Positions 41,009 to 49,888 of a DNA stretch of 64,000 bases are shown in pieces. The notes beneath the pieces were generated by a model. It made no database searches. It was not told the origin of the DNA and worked only from the letters and a program-made list of their open reading frames with translations. A program made the position numbers and the translations under genes. The first letter of the stretch is position 1, and each line of letters starts with the position of its first letter. The DNA is from Hoyosella rhizosphaerae (GTDB taxonomy: Bacteria; Actinomycetota; Actinomycetes; Mycobacteriales; Mycobacteriaceae): positions 434,001 through 498,000 of the forward strand of contig NZ_BMJH01000001.1 in NCBI RefSeq assembly GCF_014643175.1, read 5' to 3'.

Positions 41009-41677
41009 GGTTGTGGGGCAGACGACGCCGAGGACAAAGTCGGTGATTTCTTGGCCTAGTTCCGTGATCGTGCTCGGCGAATCGTGGACGAGATGCCCGA
41101 CAATCATTTCCATCCCACCTCCAACGATGCCGCGAACGATAGTGCGGTTGAGCGGCGGCAAATCGGGGCTGGTGCTTGACCTCAAAAGGTGCAGTGTGGC
41201 TGCGGCAGTATCGACGAATTGGTTGATGGCGGCGTCGCGGCGGCGGCGCACTTCGTCACCTGCGCCGAGGACTTCGAGGAAGAACATGCGCGCAGCGGCG
41301 GGATAGGTAGCGAGGACGGTGAGCAGGGCGTGGACCGCTGCGCTTATTCCGTGGGGGGTAGCTAGGTCGGCGCGATTGTCGGCGGTTAATCCGGAGTCTC
41401 GAAGGAAGCCGTCGAATGCTCCGTAGGCAGCGAGGATGACGGCTTCTTTGGAGTCAAACATTTCGTAGAAGGTTTTGCGTGATACGCCCGCTTTTTTGAC
41501 GATGTCCATCACGGTGGTGGCAGCGAATCCGTTGTCGCCGAAGAGTTGTATGGCCGCATTGACGATACGGGCAGATTGGCTGCTTTTGACTTCGGCTCGT
41601 GAAAGATTGTGGCGATGGCGGGGGAGGTGGCCGTCAAATCGGTCGGGGATGAGCGCATCGTGTTGGATGTTTGCCAC
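40994..41677 (-). CDS. TetR-family transcriptional regulator
   Basis: A 227-residue TetR regulator. The N-terminal helix-turn-helix is SARIVNAAIQLFGDNGFAATTVMDIVKKAGVSRKTFYEMFDSKEAVILAAY, and an all-helical ligand domain follows. The start is a GTG at 41677 with GAGAGGG seven bases upstream. It is divergent from the SDR-patatin-monooxygenase operon across a 143-base region with a candidate promoter, so it is the natural candidate to control that operon. The ligand is probably a fatty acyl compound, but this is inference. Confidence 0.9.
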   Translation of the reverse strand: MANIQHDALIPDRFDGHLPRHRHNLSRAEVKSSQSARIVNAAIQLFGDNGFAATTVMDIVKKAGVSRKTFYEMFDSKEAVILAAYGAFDGFLRDSGLTADNRADLATPHGISAAVHALLTVLATYPAAARMFFLEVLGAGDEVRRRRDAAINQFVDTAAATLHLLRSSTSPDLPPLNRTIVRGIVGGGMEMIVGHLVHDSPSTITELGQEITDFVLGVVCPTTSIRN

Positions 41678-41736
41678 GCCTACGCCCTCTCGTCATGGTT
41701 CGGAGTTTCAGTGTAGGAGTCTACGTGTATCACCCG

Positions 41737-41764
41737 TTGACTTTCCAGAAACAGGCTGTACTCT
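41737..41764 (+). promoter_or_regulatory. Candidate promoter of the SDR-patatin-BVMO operon
   Basis: TTGACT (41737-41742), a 16-base spacer and TACTCT (41759-41764) resemble a housekeeping promoter. It lies 57 bases before the ATG at 41821. A small GTAG-N4-CTAC dyad lies just upstream and might be part of a TetR operator. Confidence 0.45.
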
Positions 41765-41820
41765 GACACTGAGAATTAGAGAAACGCTATGTATCTGGAT
41801 GGCCTATGAGGGGGCAAACG

Positions 41821-42684
41821 ATGAACCGCTACCCAAAAATCGATCTCACAAACGCCACCGTGGTCATCACCGGCGGCGCTCGCGGTATCGGCGCCGCCAC
41901 GGCACGTGCGTTCAGCAAGCGTGGTGCCACAGTCTGGATTGGAGACCTTGATGCGGCGCTAGCTCAGGAAACGGCCACCAGCATCCCGCGCTGCCACGCC
42001 ACCGAACTCAACGTCACCTCTGAAACATCGTGGACAGAGTTTCTCAGCACTGTCGCAATCTCATCGGGATCAATAGACGTACTCGTCAACAACGCGGGCG
42101 TGATGCCGCTCGGCGGGTTCCTTGAGCAACCAAGCGAACTATCCAAGCTGATTCTCGACGTCAATGTCCACGGCCCCATCAACGGGGTCAAAGCAGCGTT
42201 ACCTGGAATGCTCGAACAGGGCCGCGGACACATCGTCACAGTGGCATCAATGGCAGGCAAACTCCCCATCCCCGGCATGGTCGTCTACAACGCCAGCAAA
42301 TTCGGCGCAGTAGGGTTATCCCTCGCCCTGCAGCACGAATACGCCAACAGTGGCGTCAGCTTCAGCTGTGTTATGCCCAGCGCAGTGCGCACCGAACTTT
42401 CCTCCGGTGCCACCCTGACCGGCATCCCCACGGTCAATCCTGAAGACGTCGCAGACGCCATTGTGAACACCGTACACACCCGAGCACAGCAAGTGTCAGT
42501 GCCACGTTTTGTCAACCCTGCCGTAGCACTCATGGACGCTGTAGTACCGGAAAGGCTCGAACGACTCGCACGGCAAATATTCGGTGACCGCAGGGCGCTT
42601 GACGGTATAAACCGTAATGCCCGACGAGCCTACGAAGATCGCGTTGCCAGCCAAACAGTTGCCAGCCAGGGTGGTGCGGAGTGA
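41821..42684 (+). CDS. Short-chain dehydrogenase/reductase
   Basis: A 287-residue NAD(P)-dependent classical SDR. The cofactor motif is TGGARGIG near the N-terminus, NNAGV follows, and the catalytic Ser, Tyr and Lys are in VTVASMAGK and YNASK. The C-terminal extension of about 40 residues (VALMDAVVPERLERLARQIFG) is common in mycobacterial SDRs that act on lipid alcohols or ketones. GAGGGGG precedes the ATG at 41821. It overlaps the patatin gene by GTGA, and a BVMO follows in the same way. The setting recalls the mymA-type monooxygenase operon of Mycobacterium tuberculosis. Confidence 0.9.
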   Translation: MNRYPKIDLTNATVVITGGARGIGAATARAFSKRGATVWIGDLDAALAQETATSIPRCHATELNVTSETSWTEFLSTVAISSGSIDVLVNNAGVMPLGGFLEQPSELSKLILDVNVHGPINGVKAALPGMLEQGRGHIVTVASMAGKLPIPGMVVYNASKFGAVGLSLALQHEYANSGVSFSCVMPSAVRTELSSGATLTGIPTVNPEDVADAIVNTVHTRAQQVSVPRFVNPAVALMDAVVPERLERLARQIFGDRRALDGINRNARRAYEDRVASQTVASQGGAE

Positions 42685-43598
42685 GACGCGGACTCGTACT
42701 CGGATGTGGCGGCACCCTGGGCGGTGCCTGGATGATTGCAGCGTTGAAGGCGATTGAAACGCAATTGGAGTGGGACCCGCGCACTGCAGACGTCCTCCAG
42801 GGCACATCAGCCGGAGCCGAACTGGCCACCATGCTGGGCAGCGGCGTAAGCGTCGACGACCTGGTTGCGATGCAGAACGGTTCGACGACAGACCCACGGC
42901 TGCAGGCCCATCTCGCTGACACCCCAGGAATGATTCCACCTCTTCCGCGTGCCGCTCTAGGATCGTTTGGACTCTTCCGGCGCGCACAGGGTGTCGTGGC
43001 GCTGTCAGGACTGGCCCCACGTGGCAGTGGAAACCCCGCATGGCTGACGCGACTCGCTGAGAGCCTCAACCCTGACGAGACCTGGGTCGAGCACCCCGAT
43101 ACCAGGCTTGTCGCCTTGGACTACGACACAGGCAGTCGTGCCGCGTTCGGAATTCCTAGCAGCCCGCCTGCGACCATTGAGCAGGCTCTTCGGGCGTCGT
43201 GGGCCATCCCAGGGTGGTTCCCGCCCGTCCAGATTGGGGATCGCCGATACGTCGACGGTGGTGTCGCATCAACAGCATCGGTGGACTTGCTTGCAGCCGA
43301 CGAACTCGACGAACTGTTCATCCTCGCACCCATGGCGTCGATGTCCGGGGCACGCGCCCCGGGGTTGAGCGGTTTCGCTGAAAACCAAGCACTCCGCAAA
43401 GGCATGACGGCAACACTGCGCAAGGAAATCGCCGCCGTCGAGGCAGGCGGGACACGAGTGTTTCTCCTCGATGCCCCAGCGCACGACCTTGCCGTATTGG
43501 GCGGCAACTTCATGGACTATCGGCGCCGCGAACGCGTCTTCACTTACGCGATCAATGCGCTCGAACAGCGCGTGCAGGCTTGGGAGGTACAGAAGTGA
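42681..43598 (+). CDS. Patatin-like phospholipase/esterase
   Basis: A 305-residue patatin-family serine hydrolase with a Ser-Asp dyad. The oxyanion loop is GCGGTLGGAW near the N-terminus, the nucleophile is in GTSAG (GxSxG), and the aspartate is in YVDGGVAST (DG[GA] motif). It should cleave acyl esters of phospholipids or similar lipids in the cytoplasm. The GTG start overlaps the SDR stop, and its own stop overlaps the BVMO start, so all three are translationally coupled. Confidence 0.9.
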   Translation: MRRGLVLGCGGTLGGAWMIAALKAIETQLEWDPRTADVLQGTSAGAELATMLGSGVSVDDLVAMQNGSTTDPRLQAHLADTPGMIPPLPRAALGSFGLFRRAQGVVALSGLAPRGSGNPAWLTRLAESLNPDETWVEHPDTRLVALDYDTGSRAAFGIPSSPPATIEQALRASWAIPGWFPPVQIGDRRYVDGGVASTASVDLLAADELDELFILAPMASMSGARAPGLSGFAENQALRKGMTATLRKEIAAVEAGGTRVFLLDAPAHDLAVLGGNFMDYRRRERVFTYAINALEQRVQAWEVQK

Positions 43599-45049
43599 GT
43601 GTTCGAAAAACTGTCGTCATCATTGGCGCTGGAATGTCCGGCATCGCCATGGGCGCCACGCTACGCAAGGCCAACATCGACGACTTCGTCATCCTCGAAA
43701 AGGGGTCGGACGTCGGGGGAGTATGGCACTGGAACCGATACCCAGGGCTAGCCTGTGACGTCCCTTCCCATCTCTACCAGTACTCGTTCGCGACCAAACC
43801 GGACTGGTCCCGCGTGTTCGCAACAGGCCCGGAAATCCAGCGGTATCACCGCGACGTCGTCGAAGAACACGGCCTCACGCCCTTCATTCGCACCAGCACC
43901 GAAGTGACGTCCGCGCGATTCACACCGACCGGCTGGGTTGTCGAAACAGCCGCAGGCGACACCTACGAATCTGACTTCCTCATCGCCGCAACGGGCGTGC
44001 TCCATCACCCCAACATCCCCGACATCAAGGGCCTCGACACGTTTACCGGCCCTGTCGTCCACACCGCCCGGTGGGACGATTCCGTAGAAACAGACGGACG
44101 CAGAGTGGCCGTCATCGGCACAGGGTCCACCGGCGTACAACTCGTTTCAGCATTGCACAAGCACGCAGCCCAAGTAACTCAGTTCTCGCGCACACCGCAG
44201 TGGGTCCTGTGGGGTCCGACAGATATTAAACAACCCGCGATCCTTGGTGCCGCACTTCGTCGACTTCCCGGCCTCAATCGCGCCGTGTATAGCTCGTCGT
44301 TGTGGGCATCAGGCATCCTCGCGGACATCACCACACGCGACACCTGGAGACGGTCCCTTGTGCAAGCCGCAGCCCGGGCGCACCTCCGCACCGTTCGTGA
44401 CCCCATTTTGCGCGCCAAGCTCACCCCCAACTACGAGCCCCTATGCAAGCGTCAAGTCGTGTCCGGGACGTTCTACAAAGCAGCACAACAACCCAACGTG
44501 GAGATTGTGGACACGGGCATCGACCGCATCACCGAAACGTCCATCATCGCCGCTGACGGCACCGAACGTGAATTCGACATCATCATCCTGGCCACGGGGT
44601 TCAAAGCGCACAGTTACATGCGCCCGATGAACCTTGTTGGCAGAGATGGCCTCACGATCGACGATGCCTGGGCGAAAGGACCCCGCGCCTACCGGATGAC
44701 CGCGATCCCTGGGTTCCCCAACTTCTTCACCATGCTCGGCCCCAACTCACCCATCGGTTCAATCTCACTGCAATACACAGCAGAACTCACGTCTCGTTAC
44801 ATTCTGCAGATGATTCAACGATTCCAACGTGCCGAGTTCACCGCCGTCGAACCAACTGAAGACGCCACCAACGAGTTCAACGAGCAAGTACGCGACGCGT
44901 TAGGCTCCACAATCTGGACCACCGGCGGGTGCAACTCCTGGTACCACAACGACGACGGCACCATCGACCTGTGGCCGTTCGACCGCAAGACGATGACACG
45001 AATGCTCACCGTGCCCGACGATCGGCACTATCACTTCACGAGGGGCTGA
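43595..45049 (+). CDS. Baeyer-Villiger-type flavin monooxygenase
   Basis: A 484-residue class B flavoprotein monooxygenase. The FAD motif is IIGAGMSGIAMG, the NADPH motif is VIGTGSTGVQL, and the class fingerprint FxGxxxHxxxW is FTGPVVHTARW. It uses NADPH and oxygen to insert an oxygen beside a carbonyl, giving an ester or lactone. GGAGG lies nine bases before the GTG at 43595, which overlaps the patatin stop. With an SDR (alcohol to ketone) and a lipase upstream, the operon could oxidise a lipid-type alcohol to ketone and ester and hydrolyse it. This order of reactions is inference. Confidence 0.9.
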   Translation: MSVRKTVVIIGAGMSGIAMGATLRKANIDDFVILEKGSDVGGVWHWNRYPGLACDVPSHLYQYSFATKPDWSRVFATGPEIQRYHRDVVEEHGLTPFIRTSTEVTSARFTPTGWVVETAAGDTYESDFLIAATGVLHHPNIPDIKGLDTFTGPVVHTARWDDSVETDGRRVAVIGTGSTGVQLVSALHKHAAQVTQFSRTPQWVLWGPTDIKQPAILGAALRRLPGLNRAVYSSSLWASGILADITTRDTWRRSLVQAAARAHLRTVRDPILRAKLTPNYEPLCKRQVVSGTFYKAAQQPNVEIVDTGIDRITETSIIAADGTEREFDIIILATGFKAHSYMRPMNLVGRDGLTIDDAWAKGPRAYRMTAIPGFPNFFTMLGPNSPIGSISLQYTAELTSRYILQMIQRFQRAEFTAVEPTEDATNEFNEQVRDALGSTIWTTGGCNSWYHNDDGTIDLWPFDRKTMTRMLTVPDDRHYHFTRG

Positions 45050-45053
45050 TCTG

Positions 45054-46481
45054 TCAGACGGCAGGTTTGGGTGACTTCTTCTTGCCGAAGTACAAGAATC
45101 CGGCAGCGAGCGAACCGATGAACAACGCCAACATGCCGGCAAAGAACCACCCGGCACCGAAGCCCACAATGAGCGGAATGGATCCCGCGGTAATGAGACC
45201 GCCACCGAAGAATGGTTCCAGCACCAACTGCTTGTAGCCGAATGCGGGGTACGCCGGCGTTTTCAGATCGGGGTCAGCCACACGAAGCAAGATCAAACCG
45301 GTGGACGTCACACCCAAGGATTGACCAACGTCAGCGATGGCACGTTCAAACCAGTAGTCAGGCATCACGTGACGAGCAATCACGATAAACGCAAACAACG
45401 CCCACGCCAGGCCCGTTACCGCAAGTAGCACGAATGGCCAGAAGTTCGCAGCAATGGCGAGAAGCGACAAAGTGCCCAAGGCGGCAACGATAAGGACATC
45501 CAACGACACACCCTGAATGCGTTCGACGAGTTGCCGGTCTACGATGTCGTGTTTGTCGAAGGTTTGAATCGCGATCTGAACGATGATGCCACCGATCATC
45601 GCGACCGGGAACAGCGGCACGAAGGCGATGATCTCGATGCTGTCGGCCCACAATTGTTGCTCAATCCATCGCAGGCTCTCCAAAATGATCCACCCGATGA
45701 GCACGGCCGTGGCGATGAGACCGAAGTGAAGCGTCAACGGCTCAATCGAAGCGGGCTGCACAGTAAGTGTGCCGGCGCTCTTGCGGTTGTCCTTCTCAAC
45801 AAGACCAGCTTGCTCAGCGACGGAGAGGTTTCCTTTTTCCTTCAGCTGCGTGGTCTTGCCGGTGCGCACACCCCAGTTGATGAGAATGATGCCGACAACC
45901 ACACCGGACAGGATGCCGATGGTAGCCAGGCCAAGGGCAAGATCCTGGCCCTCAGGGAAGCCGAACTCTGCGAAAGTTTCGGCCATACCAGCTGCTGTGC
46001 CGTGCCCGCCTTCGAAACCAATCTCAATAAGTGTTCCGGAAATGATGGGCATGCCAAAGACAGGTCCCAGAACAAGGAACGCGAGCAATAGTCCGAGAAC
46101 GTACTGGCCACTACCCAACGCCATGCCGAAACTGATCTGTGGTCCGGCCACATGGAAGGCCTGTTTCAGGGTGGGCAATCGATGGCCCAGGAACAGTGCC
46201 GCAAAAATCATCGAGATAAGAAGACCCGGCAGCGAACTCCAGACAGTCAAGATGCCTTCAGTGAAGATGCCCGATTCGGCGAACCGGTCTGTTCCTAAAG
46301 CAGACATGAGCCGCCCAAAAACGTCCGGACCCAGAAGTAAAACGAGCGCGCCGCCAATAATTGAACTCGGGATAAAAAGCCGCTGGGCGAAACGCCACTT
46401 CACCCGAATAATCTTCGATATCAGCATTACTAAGCCGATGAGAAGCAACGAAAAACCAATAACATTGGCGGACATTGACAT
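45054..46481 (-). CDS. Sodium/glutamate symporter, GltS family
   Basis: A 475-residue inner-membrane carrier with about ten to twelve helices. It shows the GltS family pattern: an N-terminal helix pair, the conserved loop PGLLISMIFAALFLGHRLPTLKQAFHVAGPQISFGMALGSGQY, the reentrant-type GFEGGHGTAAGMAETFAEFGFPEGQDLALGLATIG, and a second, inverted half with similar glycine-rich loops. A long polar loop (residues about 205-245) separates the halves. The C-terminal tail is lysine-rich. It is convergent with the BVMO gene (4-base gap). Substrate assignment to glutamate rests on family only. Confidence 0.85.
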   Translation of the reverse strand: MSMSANVIGFSLLLIGLVMLISKIIRVKWRFAQRLFIPSSIIGGALVLLLGPDVFGRLMSALGTDRFAESGIFTEGILTVWSSLPGLLISMIFAALFLGHRLPTLKQAFHVAGPQISFGMALGSGQYVLGLLLAFLVLGPVFGMPIISGTLIEIGFEGGHGTAAGMAETFAEFGFPEGQDLALGLATIGILSGVVVGIILINWGVRTGKTTQLKEKGNLSVAEQAGLVEKDNRKSAGTLTVQPASIEPLTLHFGLIATAVLIGWIILESLRWIEQQLWADSIEIIAFVPLFPVAMIGGIIVQIAIQTFDKHDIVDRQLVERIQGVSLDVLIVAALGTLSLLAIAANFWPFVLLAVTGLAWALFAFIVIARHVMPDYWFERAIADVGQSLGVTSTGLILLRVADPDLKTPAYPAFGYKQLVLEPFFGGGLITAGSIPLIVGFGAGWFFAGMLALFIGSLAAGFLYFGKKKSPKPAV

Positions 46482-46538
46482 CCTTCCCCGCGCGTTAACT
46501 CAAGCAGCAGCACAGGCGGCGCTGTGATGGTGATGAAG

Positions 46539-46567
46539 AAAAACTACAGCACACTAGAAGGTGCTGT
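46539..46567 (-). terminator. Rho-independent terminator on the minus strand
   Basis: Read on the minus strand, ACAGCAC and GTGCTGT form a 7-bp stem around an 8-base loop, followed by AG and a run of five T. It would end transcripts from the PLDc_N gene before gltS. The surrounding 257 bases between the two genes show no other clear element and are AT-richer than the rest. Confidence 0.65.
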
Positions 46568-46738
46568 GACTTCAACCAAGAGATCAAGAACGCACGGATT
46601 TGACCAACTTTTTGATAGAGGCAACAGAAAAATAGGACATACGCAATAAATCCACCAAACTTTCGCCCGCATATGCGCAATGCTCGGGGCACACGGCACG
46701 GTGCAGCAAGAAAAAATTTAATGCCGCCGTAACGATGG

Positions 46739-46948
46739 TCAGTGCTTACGACCCCGCGCAAAGTACACGATAGGGCCAACGAAATTGATCGCAATGATTC
46801 CGGCCCATTTCGCCTTCGGGCCGTTTACCTCAGCCGCGGGGCGGCAGGCGAGGTCCGACCACGCGGACACAGCGAGGCTGATTTGAACGGCCACTGCCCC
46901 GATGAGTACGCCGCGCTGGGCCGGGGTGAGATCTTCCCATTTGATCAT
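46739..46948 (-). CDS. Small PLDc_N-domain membrane protein
   Basis: A 69-residue protein with two hydrophobic helices and the PLDc_N signature WAGIIAINFVGPIVYFARGR. It is a paralogue of 7685-7915: both have an aspartate-leucine-alanine motif between the helices and end in a basic GRK/GRT tail. There is no catalytic domain. A TAAATT hexamer lies seven bases before the ATG, pointing to a leaderless message. Its role is unknown. Confidence 0.75.
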   Translation of the reverse strand: MIKWEDLTPAQRGVLIGAVAVQISLAVSAWSDLACRPAAEVNGPKAKWAGIIAINFVGPIVYFARGRKH

Positions 46949-46955
46949 GAACTTG

Positions 46956-46961
46956 AATTTA
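46956..46961 (-). promoter_or_regulatory. Candidate -10 element (leaderless) of the PLDc_N gene
   Basis: TAAATT on the minus strand stands seven bases before the ATG at 46948 with no ribosome-binding site between. Confidence 0.35.
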
Positions 46962-46998
46962 GCCCACGCGGGCTGCGGAGCACAGGTGCCGAAAGTCC

Positions 46999-47745
46999 CT
47001 AAACGCTGTCGGTCATGACGGGGGAGAGTGCCTTAATTGTCAGCAGCATCTTCCGGCTCATCACGAAACTGATGGGCTCCAATAGCAGTCGACCGAAAGT
47101 GAGTCGGCTTCGCAGTGATTCTCCGTGGGTGCTGCCGCCCCGTTCAATCAGTCTCGTGCGCCCACTACCTTCGGGCGTCAGGTGGAACCCCCAGACGGTC
47201 GAATCGCCCGACTGCGCATCCGAGGCGAAGAGCACTAGATGCCGCTCTACTTCCATCATCGCCACCGTCAAAGGAGGCGCCTTCGGATGGAGGCGGATCG
47301 AATCCCCCACCTCAAGGTTCTGGCAATGAGGGAGGATTTGGTTCGCGTTGGTGATCCTGCAGCCGACGAGATTTTCAAGAAGTTCGTAGCTATAAAAGCC
47401 TCCGCAACCTTGCCCAATCTGCACGATCCACGGCCACACCTGTCCTGGTGGCGCATCAACCGTGACCCCGTGCGTGTAGCTCCAGCATGGATTCGGCAGT
47501 AGTGCATCACCAGGGTACGCACGCTGTCTTTCACTAGGGGTGGTACCCCACGTAGTGCGCCAGTTCCGAAGGGGACGACCAAGGATTACGTGGATCTTCA
47601 TCAGCGCGATGCCACTGAACGTCTCGATGACTGTTCGCACAACTCTGCGGACCGGTTGGAAGTTGACGCTGCGACGGGTCGTCATACTGTCCATCGTCCG
47701 CCGCGCGGGGAGTGTGGAACAAGAGTCGGCGGGTCCTTCAGTCAT
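46999..47745 (-). CDS. SRPBCC-fold protein
   Basis: A protein of up to 248 residues with an SRPBCC/START-like fold: the entry strand GVTVDAPPGQVWPWIVQIGQGCGGFYSYELLENLVGC and the closing helix region RLIERGGSTHGESLRSRLTFGRLLLEPISFVMSRKMLLTIK. This pattern is known from actinobacterial proteins annotated simply as SRPBCC. The start is uncertain: in-frame ATGs lie at 47745, 47694 and 47685 and none has a good ribosome-binding site. The domain itself begins further in, so any of them is compatible. It diverges from the TTG-started gene at 47834. The ligand is unknown. Confidence 0.75.
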   Translation of the reverse strand: MTEGPADSCSTLPARRTMDSMTTRRSVNFQPVRRVVRTVIETFSGIALMKIHVILGRPLRNWRTTWGTTPSERQRAYPGDALLPNPCWSYTHGVTVDAPPGQVWPWIVQIGQGCGGFYSYELLENLVGCRITNANQILPHCQNLEVGDSIRLHPKAPPLTVAMMEVERHLVLFASDAQSGDSTVWGFHLTPEGSGRTRLIERGGSTHGESLRSRLTFGRLLLEPISFVMSRKMLLTIKALSPVMTDSV

Positions 47746-47833
47746 AGGACCATTGACCCAGATGACGATGCCCTCGGGCCCTAACCGCAGGTGACCACAA
47801 GGCGGATACTTAAGGCTGAAGCACGGAGGAACC

Positions 47834-48460
47834 TTGAGTACAGGACGCGCAAGCATCGATCTCTATTGGCTCCCACTCGGAGCGGGCGGCACTGTTGTCC
47901 GCTGGAATGGACGCCTCTACGAGGCTTTATCTGCGCGGCGCAACCATAGACCTACCGCAGACCTGTACCACGCGGCGCTCCTTGTCACCGAACATGGCCA
48001 CACATTCTCGATCGAAATGGGGCCAGTGTGGAATCTCAAGGAAGCCCAACGCGGCGTCGTGAGGGTCGGCCCGGTTGGTGCTCGATGGTTGGGCCGATTT
48101 CGGTTGTTCCGATACGAAATCCGCTGCTGGCGAGACGGTCGTATTCCCGACTTAGCGGAAGCAGTGGATGGCCCACGCCGCGTCAGCACCGATGAAGTCC
48201 ATGCCGCGACCATCCTGAAACTTGTTCACTCAGCGCCGACGTTGACGTGGGGCCGCGATGAGCTGCAAGTGGGCGACATGTGGAACTCGAACTCGCTTGT
48301 CTCGTGGCTTCTTGCTAGGACAGGACTCGATACGTCTGCAATTACCCCACCAGAGAATGGGCGAGCACCGGGCTGGGATGCGGGCCTAGCGCTGGCCAAC
48401 TCTCAAATTGGGCAAGGGCGTCCAGGGATTACGCTGAACGAAGCCCGGCGTTCTCCTTGA
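47834..48460 (+). CDS. Hypothetical soluble protein with TTG start
   Basis: I do not recognise this 208-residue protein. It has an N-terminal strand DLYWLPLGAGGTVVRWNGRLYEAL, a histidine-containing middle (LYHAALLVTEHGHTFSIEMGPVW), and later NSNSLVSWLLARTGLD. The pattern of a small His/Asn/Asp set in a beta-rich fold hints at a papain-like or NlpC-like fold, but this is not secure. The TTG at 47834 is supported by GGAGGA at 47825-47830. The 3' end overlaps the convergent PAS-ANTAR gene by 32 bases. Confidence 0.65.
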   Translation: MSTGRASIDLYWLPLGAGGTVVRWNGRLYEALSARRNHRPTADLYHAALLVTEHGHTFSIEMGPVWNLKEAQRGVVRVGPVGARWLGRFRLFRYEIRCWRDGRIPDLAEAVDGPRRVSTDEVHAATILKLVHSAPTLTWGRDELQVGDMWNSNSLVSWLLARTGLDTSAITPPENGRAPGWDAGLALANSQIGQGRPGITLNEARRSP

Positions 48461-49202
48461 CCAATGCTGCTGCGACATCTCTTAGTTTCTCGTTGGTGGC
48501 CTGAGACATCTGCCGGAGAATCTGAAAAGCCTCATCGGGTGAACAGTGGTGTTGGCCCATCAGGATGCCTTTGGCCTGCTCAATCACCGCCCGAGAGGCT
48601 TGAGCCTCGCGCAACTGGTTGTTTTCCTGCGCGAGAGCGAGATAGGTTTCACGGTAGCGGGGCAGAGCGCGACCTACTGTCCCGAGTTGACGCACCACGT
48701 CCCACCAGTGGTCGTCATCTGCCTCTGCAACTGACAATGTTCTAGCCAGCGACGCCAAAACACAATCGAGAGCCGTTATATCTTCAGCATGCTGAACTAC
48801 TCCAATCACCGTGCCGTCATTGCCAACCAACGGCTGATGATTCAACGTCCAGACTTTTTGGATAAAACCACCCGGTGTTGCTGGGTCGGGAATGTCGTAA
48901 CGCTGCACCCACAACGTGTTTGACCTCCGGCAGCGCAGCACCCGTTCGTAGGAGCCTCTAACTCGGTCAACCTGATTTTCTGAATTATCGGGGCTGTCGG
49001 GAAACAGATCGAATAGTAAATGATCTTGCATTTCGCCACGTGAGAGCCCAGTCGCCGCTTCGTAAGCTTCGTTAAAACCCCGGATGCGAAAGTCGCGGTC
49101 AATCAGTACACACCCGGTCGAGGTGTTCTTGCGTGAATATTCAACCTCAGCACACCGGAAAGCCGATTCATGCGCCCGTTCAAGAGCTGACCTGCCGACC
49201 AA
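48429..49202 (-). CDS. PAS-ANTAR transcription antitermination regulator
   Basis: A 257-residue protein. Residues about 20-145 form a PAS domain (NTSTGCVLIDRDFRIRGFNEAYEAATGLSRGEMQDHLLFDLFPD). Residues about 195-250 form an ANTAR RNA-binding domain (SRAVIEQAKGILMGQHHCSPDEAFQILRQMSQATNEKLRDVAAALV). ANTAR proteins bind paired hairpins in nascent RNA and prevent termination, often in stress response. I chose the TTG at 49202 because GGGAGGA lies six bases upstream on the minus strand. A further in-frame TTG at 49241 would put that ribosome-binding site inside the gene. The sensed signal is unknown. Confidence 0.85.
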   Translation of the reverse strand: MVGRSALERAHESAFRCAEVEYSRKNTSTGCVLIDRDFRIRGFNEAYEAATGLSRGEMQDHLLFDLFPDSPDNSENQVDRVRGSYERVLRCRRSNTLWVQRYDIPDPATPGGFIQKVWTLNHQPLVGNDGTVIGVVQHAEDITALDCVLASLARTLSVAEADDDHWWDVVRQLGTVGRALPRYRETYLALAQENNQLREAQASRAVIEQAKGILMGQHHCSPDEAFQILRQMSQATNEKLRDVAAALVKENAGLRSA

Positions 49203-49298
49203 TGTGGTTCCTCCCTTCAGAAGGGGACCATAAATCCTCAATCTTGAAGCTTAGCGGGATCCGAACCGTTGGATACGGTTTCGCGCAAACAGGGTTAG

Positions 49299-49670
49299 TT
49301 AGCTTTCGTCCGCTGCGGACCGATTAGCCACCACCCAGGCGACCCAGAGAATGACAGGCGCACAGAGCGTGATCCAAGTGACGGCACCCATGAGTTCCCG
49401 GCTTTCCGATAGCCACAGAACACCCAAACCAAACGCAACGAAGGCAACCACAACCAACGCTTTAGCCCACGACGGTAGCCTCGGGTCTTTGCCCCAATTG
49501 TTGGCGTAGCGAGGTGCGGCGCCAAACAGTTCCTCCGGGTGCTGCCCAGTTGAGGACGACTTCTGCTCAACTTCAGCGACAATAACGCGGATAGTGCTTT
49601 GAGGAACCTTGCGAACTGAAAGCTCCGTAACAAGCTTGTCGAGATACTGAACCGGCCCGGGCGCGCCCAT
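49299..49670 (-). CDS. HAAS-like small membrane protein
   Basis: A 123-residue protein. The N-terminal 50 residues (YLDKLVTELSVRKVPQSTIRVIVAEVEQKSSSTGQHPEELFGAAPRYAN) match the HAAS signalling-type domain, a small helical module often encoded with PadR regulators. Two hydrophobic helices follow (WAKALVVVAFVAFGLGVLWL and WITLCAPVILWVAWVVA). A longer overlapping frame (49295-49783) is a less likely alternative, since its composition is basic and lacks a domain. No PadR gene is adjacent here. Confidence 0.6.
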   Translation of the reverse strand: MGAPGPVQYLDKLVTELSVRKVPQSTIRVIVAEVEQKSSSTGQHPEELFGAAPRYANNWGKDPRLPSWAKALVVVAFVAFGLGVLWLSESRELMGAVTWITLCAPVILWVAWVVANRSAADES

Positions 49671-49888
49671 ATACTTTTCCTCGACACTCGTGCGGACAAA
49701 AACAAACCAATGGTACCCGTATCTGGCCAGAATGTGACCTGGCTCATGGTGGTGCGGGTAACAACCGCGGCGGGGAATCGCACTTTACCTACTGATCCCT
49801 CTAGGCCGAGTAATCAGCAGTAGCGTGGGAGCGGAAAGCGCAGTCGCTCGGTGATAACCCGCAGTCAGCCTCACGAAGGAACACTCAC

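Noticed and set aside
45769-46527. 252-codon plus-strand frame over gltS
   Set aside because: The frame is antisense to a clear membrane carrier, and its translation is rich in Arg, Pro and Lys without a fold.
46482-46738. tRNA or riboswitch between the PLDc_N gene and gltS
   Set aside because: No cloverleaf or conserved aptamer was visible, only one terminator hairpin.
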